Shown here one piece after another: positions 7,084-15,223 of a stretch of 21,469 nt of DNA. The DNA lies in assembly GCA_002503825.1 (NCBI GenBank), contig DASP01000004.1:76264-97732 (forward strand), read 5' to 3'. Below the pieces are notes generated by a model, which was not told the DNA's origin, searched no databases, and saw nothing but the letters and a program-made list of their open reading frames with translations. The DNA is from Methanoregulaceae archaeon UBA467 (GTDB taxonomy: Archaea; Halobacteriota; Methanomicrobia; Methanomicrobiales; Methanospirillaceae). Within the stretch, counting starts at the first letter, position 1, and every line of letters starts with the position of its first letter. Both the position numbers and the translations under genes were made by a program.

Positions 7084-8196
7084 ATGTATGAAGATGGGAA
7101 AAACCCGCGCTATTGCAAAAAGCTCAGTCTTATAAGTGATATTCCGGAAAAGGAACTTGCATCGCTTGAAAATGTTGAAAATAAATTTGCGTTCCGGAGT
7201 AACGAGTACTATCTGTCACTCATCGACTGGGATGATCCCGATGACCCGATCCGCAGGATCGTCATTCCTTCACCTGAAGAACTTGAAGACTGGGGGAGAC
7301 TCGATGCGTCTGAAGAAGTGGATTATACGGTTGCTCCCGGTCTTCAGCATAAGTACGACCAGACTGCCGTCTTATTAGTTTCAGACCAGTGCGGAGGGTT
7401 CTGCAGGTTTTGTTTCAGAAAAAGGCTGTTTATGGAGATGGGCAGGGAGATGATCAAAGACATCTCAAGGGATATGGAGTATATTAAAAAAAATCCGCAG
7501 ATTACCAATGTCCTTATCACCGGTGGCGACCCCCTCTTTCACTCTACGAAACGGCTTTCACGCATAATCAGTGAGCTTCGGGAGATTGATCATATACGCA
7601 TTATCAGGATCGGGAGCAAGATACCGGCGTATAATCCGTACCGGATAATAAACGATCCCTCGCTGCTGGAAATGATACGGACGTTCAGCACTGAAAAAAA
7701 ACGTATGTACGTGATGACCCAGTTCAACCACCCGAAGGAGCTGACCGGTCCGGCAGTCGAGGGGCTTTCTCTGCTTCAGGAGGCCGGGGCAGTCCTTGCC
7801 AACCAGACCCCTTTGCTGCGGGGTATTAACGATAATCCTGATACCCTTGCAGAACTTCTTCGTGAACTATCGTTTACCGGTGTTGCACCCTACTATATTT
7901 TCCAGTGTCGCCCGACGCTTGGAAACCACCATTTTGCTGTACCGGTAGAGGAGGCGTACAGGATATTTGAGGAAGCCAAAAAGAACTGTTCCGGCCTTGC
8001 AAAGCGTCCCCATTTTGTAATGTCGCATAAAACCGGGAAAATTGCAGTAGTGGGAGTAGATGACGAGCATACCTACTTCAAATATCACCAGGCCGCTGAT
8101 TATGACAATATTGGTACATTTATGGCGTTCCGGAACAATCCTGATGCCCTGTGGTTTGACGACTACCGCGACCCCGTCAAAATGGCACCGGTCTGA
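7084..8196 (+). CDS. KamA-family radical SAM protein (lysine 2,3-aminomutase-like)
   Basis: 370 residues. The radical SAM cluster motif is CGGFCRFC with Cys103, Cys107 and Cys110, spaced as in lysine 2,3-aminomutases. GGDPL follows for SAM binding, and TQFNHPKELT and LANQTPLLRGIND are typical of the family. The PLP lysine is plausibly Lys307 (GLAKRPHFVMSH). True aminomutases recognise the lysine side chain with an Asp in CDLS and another just before the PLP lysine. Here the first position reads CRPTLGNHHF (Arg276) and the second segment is shortened, so lysine is unlikely to be the substrate. No N-acetyltransferase gene of the beta-lysine osmolyte pathway is beside it. It is transcribed alone from a good TATA box and followed by T-tracts. 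The reaction is unknown; the family call is secure. Confidence 0.9.
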   Translation: MYEDGKNPRYCKKLSLISDIPEKELASLENVENKFAFRSNEYYLSLIDWDDPDDPIRRIVIPSPEELEDWGRLDASEEVDYTVAPGLQHKYDQTAVLLVSDQCGGFCRFCFRKRLFMEMGREMIKDISRDMEYIKKNPQITNVLITGGDPLFHSTKRLSRIISELREIDHIRIIRIGSKIPAYNPYRIINDPSLLEMIRTFSTEKKRMYVMTQFNHPKELTGPAVEGLSLLQEAGAVLANQTPLLRGINDNPDTLAELLRELSFTGVAPYYIFQCRPTLGNHHFAVPVEEAYRIFEEAKKNCSGLAKRPHFVMSHKTGKIAVVGVDDEHTYFKYHQAADYDNIGTFMAFRNNPDALWFDDYRDPVKMAPV

Positions 8197-8215
8197 TGAT
8201 CTTTACAGAGCCTCC

Positions 8216-8222
8216 TTTTTTT
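8216..8222 (+). terminator. Poly-T terminator after the KamA-family gene
   Basis: Seven T begin about 20 nt after the stop codon. Further T6 tracts at 8334-8339 and 8368-8373 could act as back-up, the usual archaeal arrangement. Confidence 0.5.
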
Positions 8223-8463
8223 GAAGGAAGAACATGGGGTGCAGGAATAAGATTCCAAATCACACTCTCGCGGGTAAGGAGGTTCCATTTTTCAAACCGT
8301 GCTGAAACCCTTCCATTACTCACATTATTCCTGTTTTTTATTGTAACGAGGATTTTAAAAAGGTCAGTTTTTTATTTTAGCCGGCATCCTGAAAATCAGG
8401 GAGCCGTGCAGTTTGTAAAAAGGGTGCGGGCACCAGTGACCTGTCGTAGAAGCGGTACCGGAT

Positions 8464-8471
8464 AAAAAAAA
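8464..8471 (-). terminator. Poly-T terminator of thrS
   Basis: Eight A on the plus strand are eight T in the direction of thrS transcription, 16 nt after its stop codon. It would close the nine-gene minus-strand block. Confidence 0.6.
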
Positions 8472-8486
8472 GGATTGAGAAGAATA

Positions 8487-10316
8487 TCAGATATACCGTG
8501 CCTTATTCGAGAGTTTCATCGGGGTGTAAAGTGGACGGTAAGGCATCCCTTCGCACTCTTTACGAACTGCTGCGATCAGGTCTTCGGTATTCATGGTCTC
8601 CTTGAAAGGCTTGTTCGGCTGCGACTTTTCCCGCACGGTGACGGTAAGTTTTCCGGTCTCCTGCTCGGCGTCACCGATGACGACGACGTAGGGCGCCCAG
8701 TCCATACCTGCCTCACGCACCTTCTTGCCGACACTCTCGTCCCGGTCGTCGAGATCGGTCCTGATATGTTCGGCGGTCAGGCGATCGGCGAGCAGGGCTG
8801 CATACCTGATATGACGTTCCGCCACCGGGATGACACGCACCTGTGTCGGTGAGAGCCATGTCGGGAGCCGTGGGACCGCCTGGTGTGCGGTGTTCTCAAG
8901 AATGGCACAGATAACCCGTTCCACGCTGCCGGTCGGCGAACAGTGGAGGATTGGCGGGTGCACTTCTTCGCCGTCCTTATGGTACCGGATGTTGAACCGA
9001 GTCGAGCTTTCCACGTCGATCTGGACGGTCGGGTTCTCAATAGGCCTGCCCTGCCCGTCGATGGCGGCAAGGTCAACCTTGGCAATCCAGTAATGCACAC
9101 GGTCCGAGAGTATCTCGATGAGCATGGGAACGCCTGAGTCTGCCACGATCTTTTTTACCCAGTCTTCGTACTGTTCATAGAAATCACGGGTACAGCGGAA
9201 CACTCCTACAAGGTGCGTGCCAAAGTCCCGTCCGGTCCTCCAGCCCATGTCGAGCTGCTCCTCGAAACATTTCAGGGCCTCGGGCATATCGGTACAGAGA
9301 CTGTGCATGTCCGGCATCGTAAATGCCCTGAGCCGCTTCAGGCCGATGACCTCGCCTTTCTGTTCGTGACGGAAGGAGTAAGTGGAGAGCTCGTACATCT
9401 TCATCGGGAGCGTGTTTGGCGATATGTGCATGTCCCGCATGATGGAGAACATGCCGAAACAGGCAGCAAAGCGGAGCATCATGTTCCGGTTACCGCTCTT
9501 GAACCTGTACTGCCGTTCGCCGAACTTGTCGGCATGCTCAAAGATCGCCCTGTCGCCAAGGTCATACATGACCGGAGTCTCCACCGGTGTCGCGCCGTAC
9601 GGGAGTACCAGCGTAAGGACATAATCGGCAAGGAGGTCACGGATAAGCTTCCCACGCGGCAGCCACCGCAGGTGTCCGACGTCGCTCGCCGGCTCGTAAT
9701 CCACGAGCTCTTTTGACCGCATCAGGTCGACGTGGACGGGCTCGCCGCCTGTCGGTGTCGCTTCGCCGAGTTCCTTCCGTACCAGGCACCCGAACGGCGA
9801 ATCATCCATGTAGTCCCCGACTTCGTGCCGGGCCCCGTCAGGGGTCATCACAAAGAACTCGTGTTCGACGACCTTTTTCTCCTTCTTCGCACCCTCTTCA
9901 GACGGGACGATCGTCTTTGAGAGTTCGGAGAGCGGGTGGCCCTTGCACGAGAGCCGGAACGCTTTGTACCAGCCGAAGGGTGCACGTTTTACGTTGAAAT
10001 CCGCTTCTTTCATCCGGTCTTCAAGCATCCTGAGCGCATCGATCGCGGCATCCGGCCGGGCAAGGTCGCTGCTCAGGTGTGCATAAGGATAGATGACGAT
10101 ATTCGAGACAGAGAGCTGCTCTGCAGTCTTTTTAATCTCAAAGGCGGCCTGCTCAACAACACCGTCGAGGTCGTCCTCGTCGACCGCTTCGACAGCACAG
10201 AAGACCGTAAGGGCCTCCTCCTGCGAGTCCTTGAGCACAAGGCACTCCTCTGCCATCCCGGTCTTCTTTTTTGCTTCGTATTCAATAAAATCTGAATGTA
10301 TCAAAAGAAGTCGCAT
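8487..10316 (-). CDS. thrS: Threonyl-tRNA synthetase, archaeal type
   Basis: 609 residues; charges tRNA-Thr. The N-terminus (MRLLLIHSDFIEYEAKK, to about 140) is the archaeal editing domain related to D-aminoacyl-tRNA deacylase, which removes Ser from tRNA-Thr and replaces the bacterial TGS/N2 module. The class II catalytic core follows. Motif 2 is visible as SYSFRHEQKGEVIGLKRLRAF with MPDMH, and motif 3 as SPTGSVERVI. The zinc ligands are present: Cys in RFAACFGMF, His in MPDMH, His in ILHCSPTGS. The C-terminal 110 residues are the HGTP anticodon-binding domain (QVRVIPVAERH, LDDRDESVGKKVREA). GGAG lies about 7 nt before the ATG. A separate TATA box in the 67-nt gap behind dcd suggests independent expression, and an 8-T tract ends the gene. 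Confidence 0.97.
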   Translation of the reverse strand: MRLLLIHSDFIEYEAKKKTGMAEECLVLKDSQEEALTVFCAVEAVDEDDLDGVVEQAAFEIKKTAEQLSVSNIVIYPYAHLSSDLARPDAAIDALRMLEDRMKEADFNVKRAPFGWYKAFRLSCKGHPLSELSKTIVPSEEGAKKEKKVVEHEFFVMTPDGARHEVGDYMDDSPFGCLVRKELGEATPTGGEPVHVDLMRSKELVDYEPASDVGHLRWLPRGKLIRDLLADYVLTLVLPYGATPVETPVMYDLGDRAIFEHADKFGERQYRFKSGNRNMMLRFAACFGMFSIMRDMHISPNTLPMKMYELSTYSFRHEQKGEVIGLKRLRAFTMPDMHSLCTDMPEALKCFEEQLDMGWRTGRDFGTHLVGVFRCTRDFYEQYEDWVKKIVADSGVPMLIEILSDRVHYWIAKVDLAAIDGQGRPIENPTVQIDVESSTRFNIRYHKDGEEVHPPILHCSPTGSVERVICAILENTAHQAVPRLPTWLSPTQVRVIPVAERHIRYAALLADRLTAEHIRTDLDDRDESVGKKVREAGMDWAPYVVVIGDAEQETGKLTVTVREKSQPNKPFKETMNTEDLIAAVRKECEGMPYRPLYTPMKLSNKARYI

Positions 10317-10367
10317 TGTTCATCTCCATATTGATGGAATCATCCGTGATAATTGTGTTTTCATCGT

Positions 10368-10376
10368 GTATATATC
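10368..10376 (-). promoter_or_regulatory. TATA box of thrS
   Basis: GATATATAC on the minus strand, 52-60 nt before the thrS ATG, between the dcd stop and thrS. Expected transcription start is near 10343, giving a leader of about 27 nt with the GGAG site. Confidence 0.55.
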
Positions 10377-10383
10377 CATTCAG

Positions 10384-10938
10384 CTACTCCCGCGGGTTTT
10401 TATGATACCGGGAGAGGGTCGCCTGCCGCTGGTCCATGTACTTTGCATCGGATTTCAGGTTGTATGGCCGCAGCGTCCTCTCTGTCGTGTAAAAGACCAG
10501 TTGTCCGATTGGCATTCCGGCATGCATCGCTACGGGACGGCAGTTGACATTGCACATCTCAAGTGTAATCGAGCCCCGGAACCCGGCATCGATCCAGCCC
10601 CCGGTCTGGTGCAGTTCGATGCCGAGTCGTGCAATGCTGCTCTTTCCTTCGATGCTGGCGACGATGTTGTCGGGAAGCCCGATGACTTCCATGGTCTCTG
10701 CCAGCATGAACTGCCCGGGCTGGAGAACGATCGTTTCAGCAAAGGTATCTTTTGTCCCTGCCGCTATCGTCTCCCCTTTGTAGGGATCGATGACCTCATC
10801 CCCCTTTTCGTACCATAGAAAATGGTTTCCAAGCCGGATATCCAGCGAATTTGGCTGTACCAGGTTTTCATCAAAAGGATCGACAGAGATGAACCCCCGT
10901 GACACCCGGTCAAGGATCTGCCAGTCGACAAGAATCAT
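10384..10938 (-). CDS. dcd: dCTP deaminase
   Basis: 184 residues of the dCTP deaminase/dUTPase family, supplying dUTP (or dUMP in bifunctional archaeal forms) for thymidylate synthesis. It starts MILVDWQILDRV and has the phosphate-binding SSIARLG, followed by HQTGGWIDAGFRGSITLE. The final Glu of that stretch is the deaminase general base. Lower down are GMPIGQLVFY and the C-terminal lid segment AKYMDQRQATLSRYH. The length fits both plain deaminases and the bifunctional archaeal enzyme, and these residues do not separate them securely. The gene follows trmJ by 28 nt in the same operon-like block; only a weak GAG ribosome-binding site is seen. Confidence 0.95.
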   Translation of the reverse strand: MILVDWQILDRVSRGFISVDPFDENLVQPNSLDIRLGNHFLWYEKGDEVIDPYKGETIAAGTKDTFAETIVLQPGQFMLAETMEVIGLPDNIVASIEGKSSIARLGIELHQTGGWIDAGFRGSITLEMCNVNCRPVAMHAGMPIGQLVFYTTERTLRPYNLKSDAKYMDQRQATLSRYHKNPRE

Positions 10939-10966
10939 TGCTCAGGTACTTAGCCTTCCACACACT

Positions 10967-11665
10967 TTACTTCTTATCGTCCATGTGGTACTCAGACCTG
11001 CGCATAAGGCCGTGCAGGGTGCTGGCCTCACGGATGGTCAGCCTGGCACGCCCGAGGATCCTCCTGATGAGGAGCAGGGTATTCGCCCTTTTGAATGCCG
11101 GGTGTTCGATCCGGTCAAGGTACCGGTCGATATGGCGGTATAAGTATTCCATCTCATTTTGGGATGCGAGCATGTAGTCCCCGCGGGGGAGGTGTGCGAG
11201 TTCGTAGCAGATCACCCCGACGGCATGGGACAGGTTCAGGATGGGGTATTCGGCAGTGGTGGGGATGGTACAGATTATATCGCTTCGCCGCACTTCCTCG
11301 TTGTTTAAGCCCCAGTTTTCACGCCCGAACAGGATCGACACCTTCCCGTGAACGTCGCCGATCATCCCGCGCAGTTCTTTTGGCGTATAAAAGGGCATGC
11401 GCATCGAGTTGCAGACCGACTTGCCCAGTTCGCCGGTCGTTGCGATGCAGATTGTACTCCGGGAAAAGACCTCCTCCATGGTGAGGATTTCGGCATTTAA
11501 AAGCACGTCCTGTGCATGGGCGGCACGGCTTTTGGCCTCCTCGCCAAGGGGACAGGGGTCAACGAGGACGAGCCGTGTAAACCCGAAATTTTTCATTACT
11601 CTTGCAGTAAATCCTACGTTTCCCTCGTAAATAGGGCTTACAAGTACGATATCGATATCGGGCAT
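10967..11665 (-). CDS. trmJ: TrmJ-type SPOUT RNA 2'-O-methyltransferase
   Basis: 232 residues. The SPOUT (SpoU) domain covers about 1-160: IVLVSPIYEGNVGFTARVMKNFGF (motif 1, with the RNA-binding Asn and catalytic Arg), ILFGRENWGLNNEEV (motif 2) and ILNLSHAVGVICYEL (motif 3, in the knotted SAM site). A helical C-terminal extension of about 70 basic residues is characteristic of TrmJ. TrmJ methylates the ribose of nucleotide 32 in the tRNA anticodon loop; archaeal forms prefer C32. It starts 8 nt after the GGGP synthase stop, with no obvious ribosome-binding site, so coupled translation is likely. The exact RNA target is inferred from family membership. Confidence 0.88.
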   Translation of the reverse strand: MPDIDIVLVSPIYEGNVGFTARVMKNFGFTRLVLVDPCPLGEEAKSRAAHAQDVLLNAEILTMEEVFSRSTICIATTGELGKSVCNSMRMPFYTPKELRGMIGDVHGKVSILFGRENWGLNNEEVRRSDIICTIPTTAEYPILNLSHAVGVICYELAHLPRGDYMLASQNEMEYLYRHIDRYLDRIEHPAFKRANTLLLIRRILGRARLTIREASTLHGLMRRSEYHMDDKK

Positions 11666-11673
11666 ACGTGTGA

Positions 11674-12363
11674 TTACTGCACCGCTTTGACGGTTGCCTT
11701 CAGGACGTCGGGGCCACGTTCATAGACCGCATTTCCGACCACGATGGTATCGGCGTATTGTGACATCTCCGCGGCCCTCTCTGCCGAATTAATGCCGCCA
11801 CCGTAATAAAGGACCGAGGTATCGATTGCTTCAGACGCGGCCTTTACTATGCCGGGGTTTCCGTACATGCCGCTGTATTCGATGTACACAATCGGGAAGT
11901 GGAAGTAGTGGTCGGCAATCGATGCATACGATGCGACTTCGGCGGGGGTCAGGCTGCAGACCGCCTTTGTCACCTTTCCGACCGACGAGTCGGGATTCAG
12001 TACGATGTAGGCTTCGGGGACAACTTTCTCCCAGTTTACCCTGTTGTGAAGGACCCAGTCACGGTGTTTGCCAATGATCCAGCGTACATCGGTTGTATTC
12101 ATGACACTCGGTACAAAGACGTAGTCAATGCCGTCCAGGAGTATCGCCTCGGGGCCGGCCGGCTCCATGACGAGGGGCAGGTCATAGGCTTTCACCTGCT
12201 TCTGCAGATCGATCAGGTTCTCCCGAGTCACGTTCAGCGTGCCGGAGAGCATCAGTGCATCGGTCCCGCTTACCGCAATTGCCTCGATATCACCGGGTTT
12301 CAGACTTTTATCAGGATCGAGTTTTGTCACGTGTGCCCAGTTTTTCCATTTGGTCAGCGTCAT
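11674..12363 (-). CDS. Geranylgeranylglyceryl phosphate synthase
   Basis: 229 residues, a TIM-barrel prenyltransferase. It joins sn-glycerol-1-phosphate to geranylgeranyl diphosphate, the first committed ether bond of archaeal membrane lipids. Visible signatures are the opening HVTKLDPDKS, MEPAGPEA, FVPSVMNTTD, YIVLNPDSSVGKVTKA, YIEYSGMYGNP and YYGGGINSAERA with VVGNAVYE, which bind the phosphate groups. It lies 55 nt behind topA. That gap contains an AT-rich AAGAAAATAACC that could be a weak promoter, so it may be expressed separately from topA. The enzyme is soluble or membrane-associated. This gene is among the clearest evidence that the window is archaeal. Confidence 0.94.
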   Translation of the reverse strand: MTLTKWKNWAHVTKLDPDKSLKPGDIEAIAVSGTDALMLSGTLNVTRENLIDLQKQVKAYDLPLVMEPAGPEAILLDGIDYVFVPSVMNTTDVRWIIGKHRDWVLHNRVNWEKVVPEAYIVLNPDSSVGKVTKAVCSLTPAEVASYASIADHYFHFPIVYIEYSGMYGNPGIVKAASEAIDTSVLYYGGGINSAERAAEMSQYADTIVVGNAVYERGPDVLKATVKAVQ

Positions 12364-12418
12364 CTCATCTCACTCGCGTAATTGTACTTATGTGTGTCCG
12401 GTTATTTTCTTAATGCCG

Positions 12419-15217
12419 TCATGTGCATGACTGGCGGTATTCACGGATTTTCTCTTCAGGTATGCCTGACGCCGATGAAATTTCACCGGCAGGCCTGCTG
12501 CAAAGTGTTTTCTTATCAATAATCCCAGCCCTGTACAGCTTCTCGATGGTTGCCTCGCCGATACCGTGTATGGTGAGCAGCTCCTGCCGGCCTTTCTCAA
12601 GCACGGACTTGGTGATCTTTTCCGGGGCCGGCCGGGAAAGAGCCCGGCAGACCAGGTCTGTATGGCGGAACACGGTATCCGGGCCGATACCGGATTTAAT
12701 GCTTATGTAAGCGGGGTGAAGACCGGTAAAGTCGTCAGGGCTGCTGATCCCTGCTTCAAAATATTTCTTCAGGCTCACTGCAGGTATGCCGATCTCTCTC
12801 AGGATACGTTCGTCTGAGAGTCTTTTTGCGTTCTCCTGAAGTGTCGCGGCCTCCTGCTCGCCGATCCCTGCTTTCCTGAGGACCGAGCGGCTGACAGATC
12901 CAAGCTCGCCGACATCGTTGATGCCGGCTTCATGAAGTTTTTTGACAATGGTAGAATGGCTGCGGCCTTTCCTCGGTGGCAGGTGTTTCCTGACGAATTT
13001 CCGGCAGTCCGATCGCCGCCGCAGCAGGTCCAGCACCTCGCCTGCCTCCCTGATGATATCCGCTGCCTTTGCGGGCGATACGCCGAGAATGGAAACAACC
13101 GTCTCCTGTGGGGAATTTGCCAGTTCATAGACCGTATAGATATGCTGCGCGATCAGTTTCGCATGCACCTCCGGGCTCATGGAGGGTATGATGTCGAGGG
13201 TCTCTTTATTTGAGGTGATATGATGGCAGAGGGGACAGCCGATATCCCACGGGCGTGCCCCTTTCCTGACGAGCCGGACATGGTGAAGGTGATGTTTTTC
13301 ACACACGTCATCTGTCCGCAGGGCAAAACCCCACATTGCCATGGGCAGGCTGATGTTGAACCTGCACTCCGGGTAATGGGTACATCCGATAAACTGTGTC
13401 TGGTTTCGCAAATGCCTGATGCGGATGTCATGGCCGCAGACCGGGCAGGGACCGAGCGTGAGTTCCTCGGCAGTCTGCTCCATGATCTCGCTCCCGATCT
13501 CTTCGCCATGCAGTTCGAGTTCGTCAAATACCTGGTGAAGCATCCTGCGTGACTCGGTGACCACGTCGTCCCTGCTCTGTTTGCGCTCCTTGATATTCTG
13601 CATATGATTATCAAGCGTCTGGGTCATCACAGGTTTCGTGATGGTGTCGGCATGGTTTTCAAGCGACTCGATGACTGCCCTGCCGACAAGAGTCGGCCTG
13701 AGCGGGGTTCCCTCGACGTATTTCCTTCCGACCAGTTTCTGGATAACTTCATGGCGTGTACTCTTGGTGCCGAGTCCCAGTTCCTCCATCTTCTGGATAA
13801 GCCTGCTCTGCGTGTAGCGGGGCGGCGGCTGGGTCTCTTTCTCCTCCATGACCACTTCCTTTACCGGGAGCCGCTCGCCCTCCTTCATCGGGGGCAGGAC
13901 ATACTCGGTCGCGGTGCTGTACGGATAGACATTTCTCCAGCCGGTCTCTTCGAGTCTCCCTCCGGTGGCCGTGTAGGGCTCTCCCCCGGCGTCGAAGTTG
14001 ACCTTCATCGTGAGCCAGCGGGCATCCGGCGACAGCGTCGCAAGGAACCGCCGCACGACAAGTTCGTAGACCTTCCAGCGCTCTTCACCAAGGGCTTCGC
14101 GGCGTGCGGCCGAGGTCGGGTGGATTGGCGGGTGATCGGTGCTTGACTTTTTCCCGCGTGTGGGGACGGGACGGCGGTGTGCAATCACCCATTCGACATC
14201 TTTTGAAAACTCGGTCGGGCGGAGGGCGAGCAGTACTGCGTGCAGGTCGAGGGTCTTTGGATACACCGTGTTGTCGGTCCTCGGGTAGGAGATAAAACCG
14301 TTCACGTAGAGGTCTTCGGCAATTCTCATTGCATTTGCAGCTGAATAGCCGAGACGTGCAGCTGCGACGATGAACGATGTCGTATCAAAGGGTGTCGGCG
14401 CCCTGTCCGCCTTCGAACCCTGCCGTATCTCGGTGACAACCAGTGGTTCACGTGTGTGGTCTCTTGCGGATTCGGCCTCTGCTTTATCGGTGAACCGTGC
14501 CGTCGTATGGCGGGCCTCGATTTGTTCGCCGTTTTTTTCGGTGTCGATATGCAGCTGCCAGTATTTTTCAGGAACAAATGCATCTATCTCTTTTTCGCGG
14601 TCGACGATCATGGTGAGCGTCGGGCTCTGGACGCGACCTACCGACAGGATATTGTTCCCGCCCCTGCGTGCTGCAAGACTCAGAAAACGGGTGAGGGATG
14701 CTCCCCACATGAGATCGATGACCTGCCGTGCCTCTCCCGCGGCTGCCAGTGCGAAGTCGATCTCGGTGGTATTGGTAAATGCATGCCTGATCTCTTCGGG
14801 GGTGATGGCGCTGAACCGTGCCCTGTCGACTTTAACGGTCGGGTTGACCTGCCTGACCAGTTCGTAGGCTTCTTTTCCGATGAGTTCCCCCTCGGTATCA
14901 AAATCAGTGGCGATGGTGACAATATCTGACTTCTTTGCCAGTTTCTGGAGGAGCGCGACGATCTTTTTCTCGGTCGGGATCTTGACCGTCTGGGCATCGA
15001 TCAGGGTTCGCGGGGTCCTCTCCGCACTTCGCCAGTTCGAGTAACCCTCGACAAAATCGACCTCGACAACATGGCCGCGGAGACCGACGACGACGGTATT
15101 ATCAAACCGGTAATTGGAGATGCCGCCTTCTTTGGTATCTTTTACCTTTTCATTTCCGGCAAGTATTGTCGCGATCCTGCCTGCAGAGATATTTTTTTCA
15201 GCGACGATGAGGTGCAC
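12419..15217 (-). CDS. topA: DNA topoisomerase I (type IA) with C-terminal helix-hairpin-helix repeats
   Basis: 932 residues, long for a topoisomerase I; relaxes negatively supercoiled DNA. The TOPRIM domain has Glu7 (VAEKN) and DFDTEGE with Asp105, Asp107 and Glu109. The catalytic tyrosine is Tyr311 in GFISYPRTDN. LIQKMEELGLGTKSTRHE is the conserved domain III/IV stretch. Two zinc-binding segments follow at about 587-615 (CPVCG...CTHYPEC) and 636-662 (second, less regular). From about residue 675 to the end lie roughly four RadA-type helix-hairpin-helix units (such as LHEAGINDVGELG, LTIHGIGEATIEKLYRAGI), which should bind DNA without sequence preference. The start is GTG, 6 nt after the gatB stop. 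Co-transcription with gatCAB is likely. Confidence 0.95.
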   Translation of the reverse strand: MHLIVAEKNISAGRIATILAGNEKVKDTKEGGISNYRFDNTVVVGLRGHVVEVDFVEGYSNWRSAERTPRTLIDAQTVKIPTEKKIVALLQKLAKKSDIVTIATDFDTEGELIGKEAYELVRQVNPTVKVDRARFSAITPEEIRHAFTNTTEIDFALAAAGEARQVIDLMWGASLTRFLSLAARRGGNNILSVGRVQSPTLTMIVDREKEIDAFVPEKYWQLHIDTEKNGEQIEARHTTARFTDKAEAESARDHTREPLVVTEIRQGSKADRAPTPFDTTSFIVAAARLGYSAANAMRIAEDLYVNGFISYPRTDNTVYPKTLDLHAVLLALRPTEFSKDVEWVIAHRRPVPTRGKKSSTDHPPIHPTSAARREALGEERWKVYELVVRRFLATLSPDARWLTMKVNFDAGGEPYTATGGRLEETGWRNVYPYSTATEYVLPPMKEGERLPVKEVVMEEKETQPPPRYTQSRLIQKMEELGLGTKSTRHEVIQKLVGRKYVEGTPLRPTLVGRAVIESLENHADTITKPVMTQTLDNHMQNIKERKQSRDDVVTESRRMLHQVFDELELHGEEIGSEIMEQTAEELTLGPCPVCGHDIRIRHLRNQTQFIGCTHYPECRFNISLPMAMWGFALRTDDVCEKHHLHHVRLVRKGARPWDIGCPLCHHITSNKETLDIIPSMSPEVHAKLIAQHIYTVYELANSPQETVVSILGVSPAKAADIIREAGEVLDLLRRRSDCRKFVRKHLPPRKGRSHSTIVKKLHEAGINDVGELGSVSRSVLRKAGIGEQEAATLQENAKRLSDERILREIGIPAVSLKKYFEAGISSPDDFTGLHPAYISIKSGIGPDTVFRHTDLVCRALSRPAPEKITKSVLEKGRQELLTIHGIGEATIEKLYRAGIIDKKTLCSRPAGEISSASGIPEEKIREYRQSCT

Positions 15218-15223
15218 GGGAGA

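Noticed and set aside
8197..8486. Possible small RNA between the convergent KamA-family and thrS genes
   Set aside because: Only short hairpins and T-tracts are seen, which convergent terminators explain.
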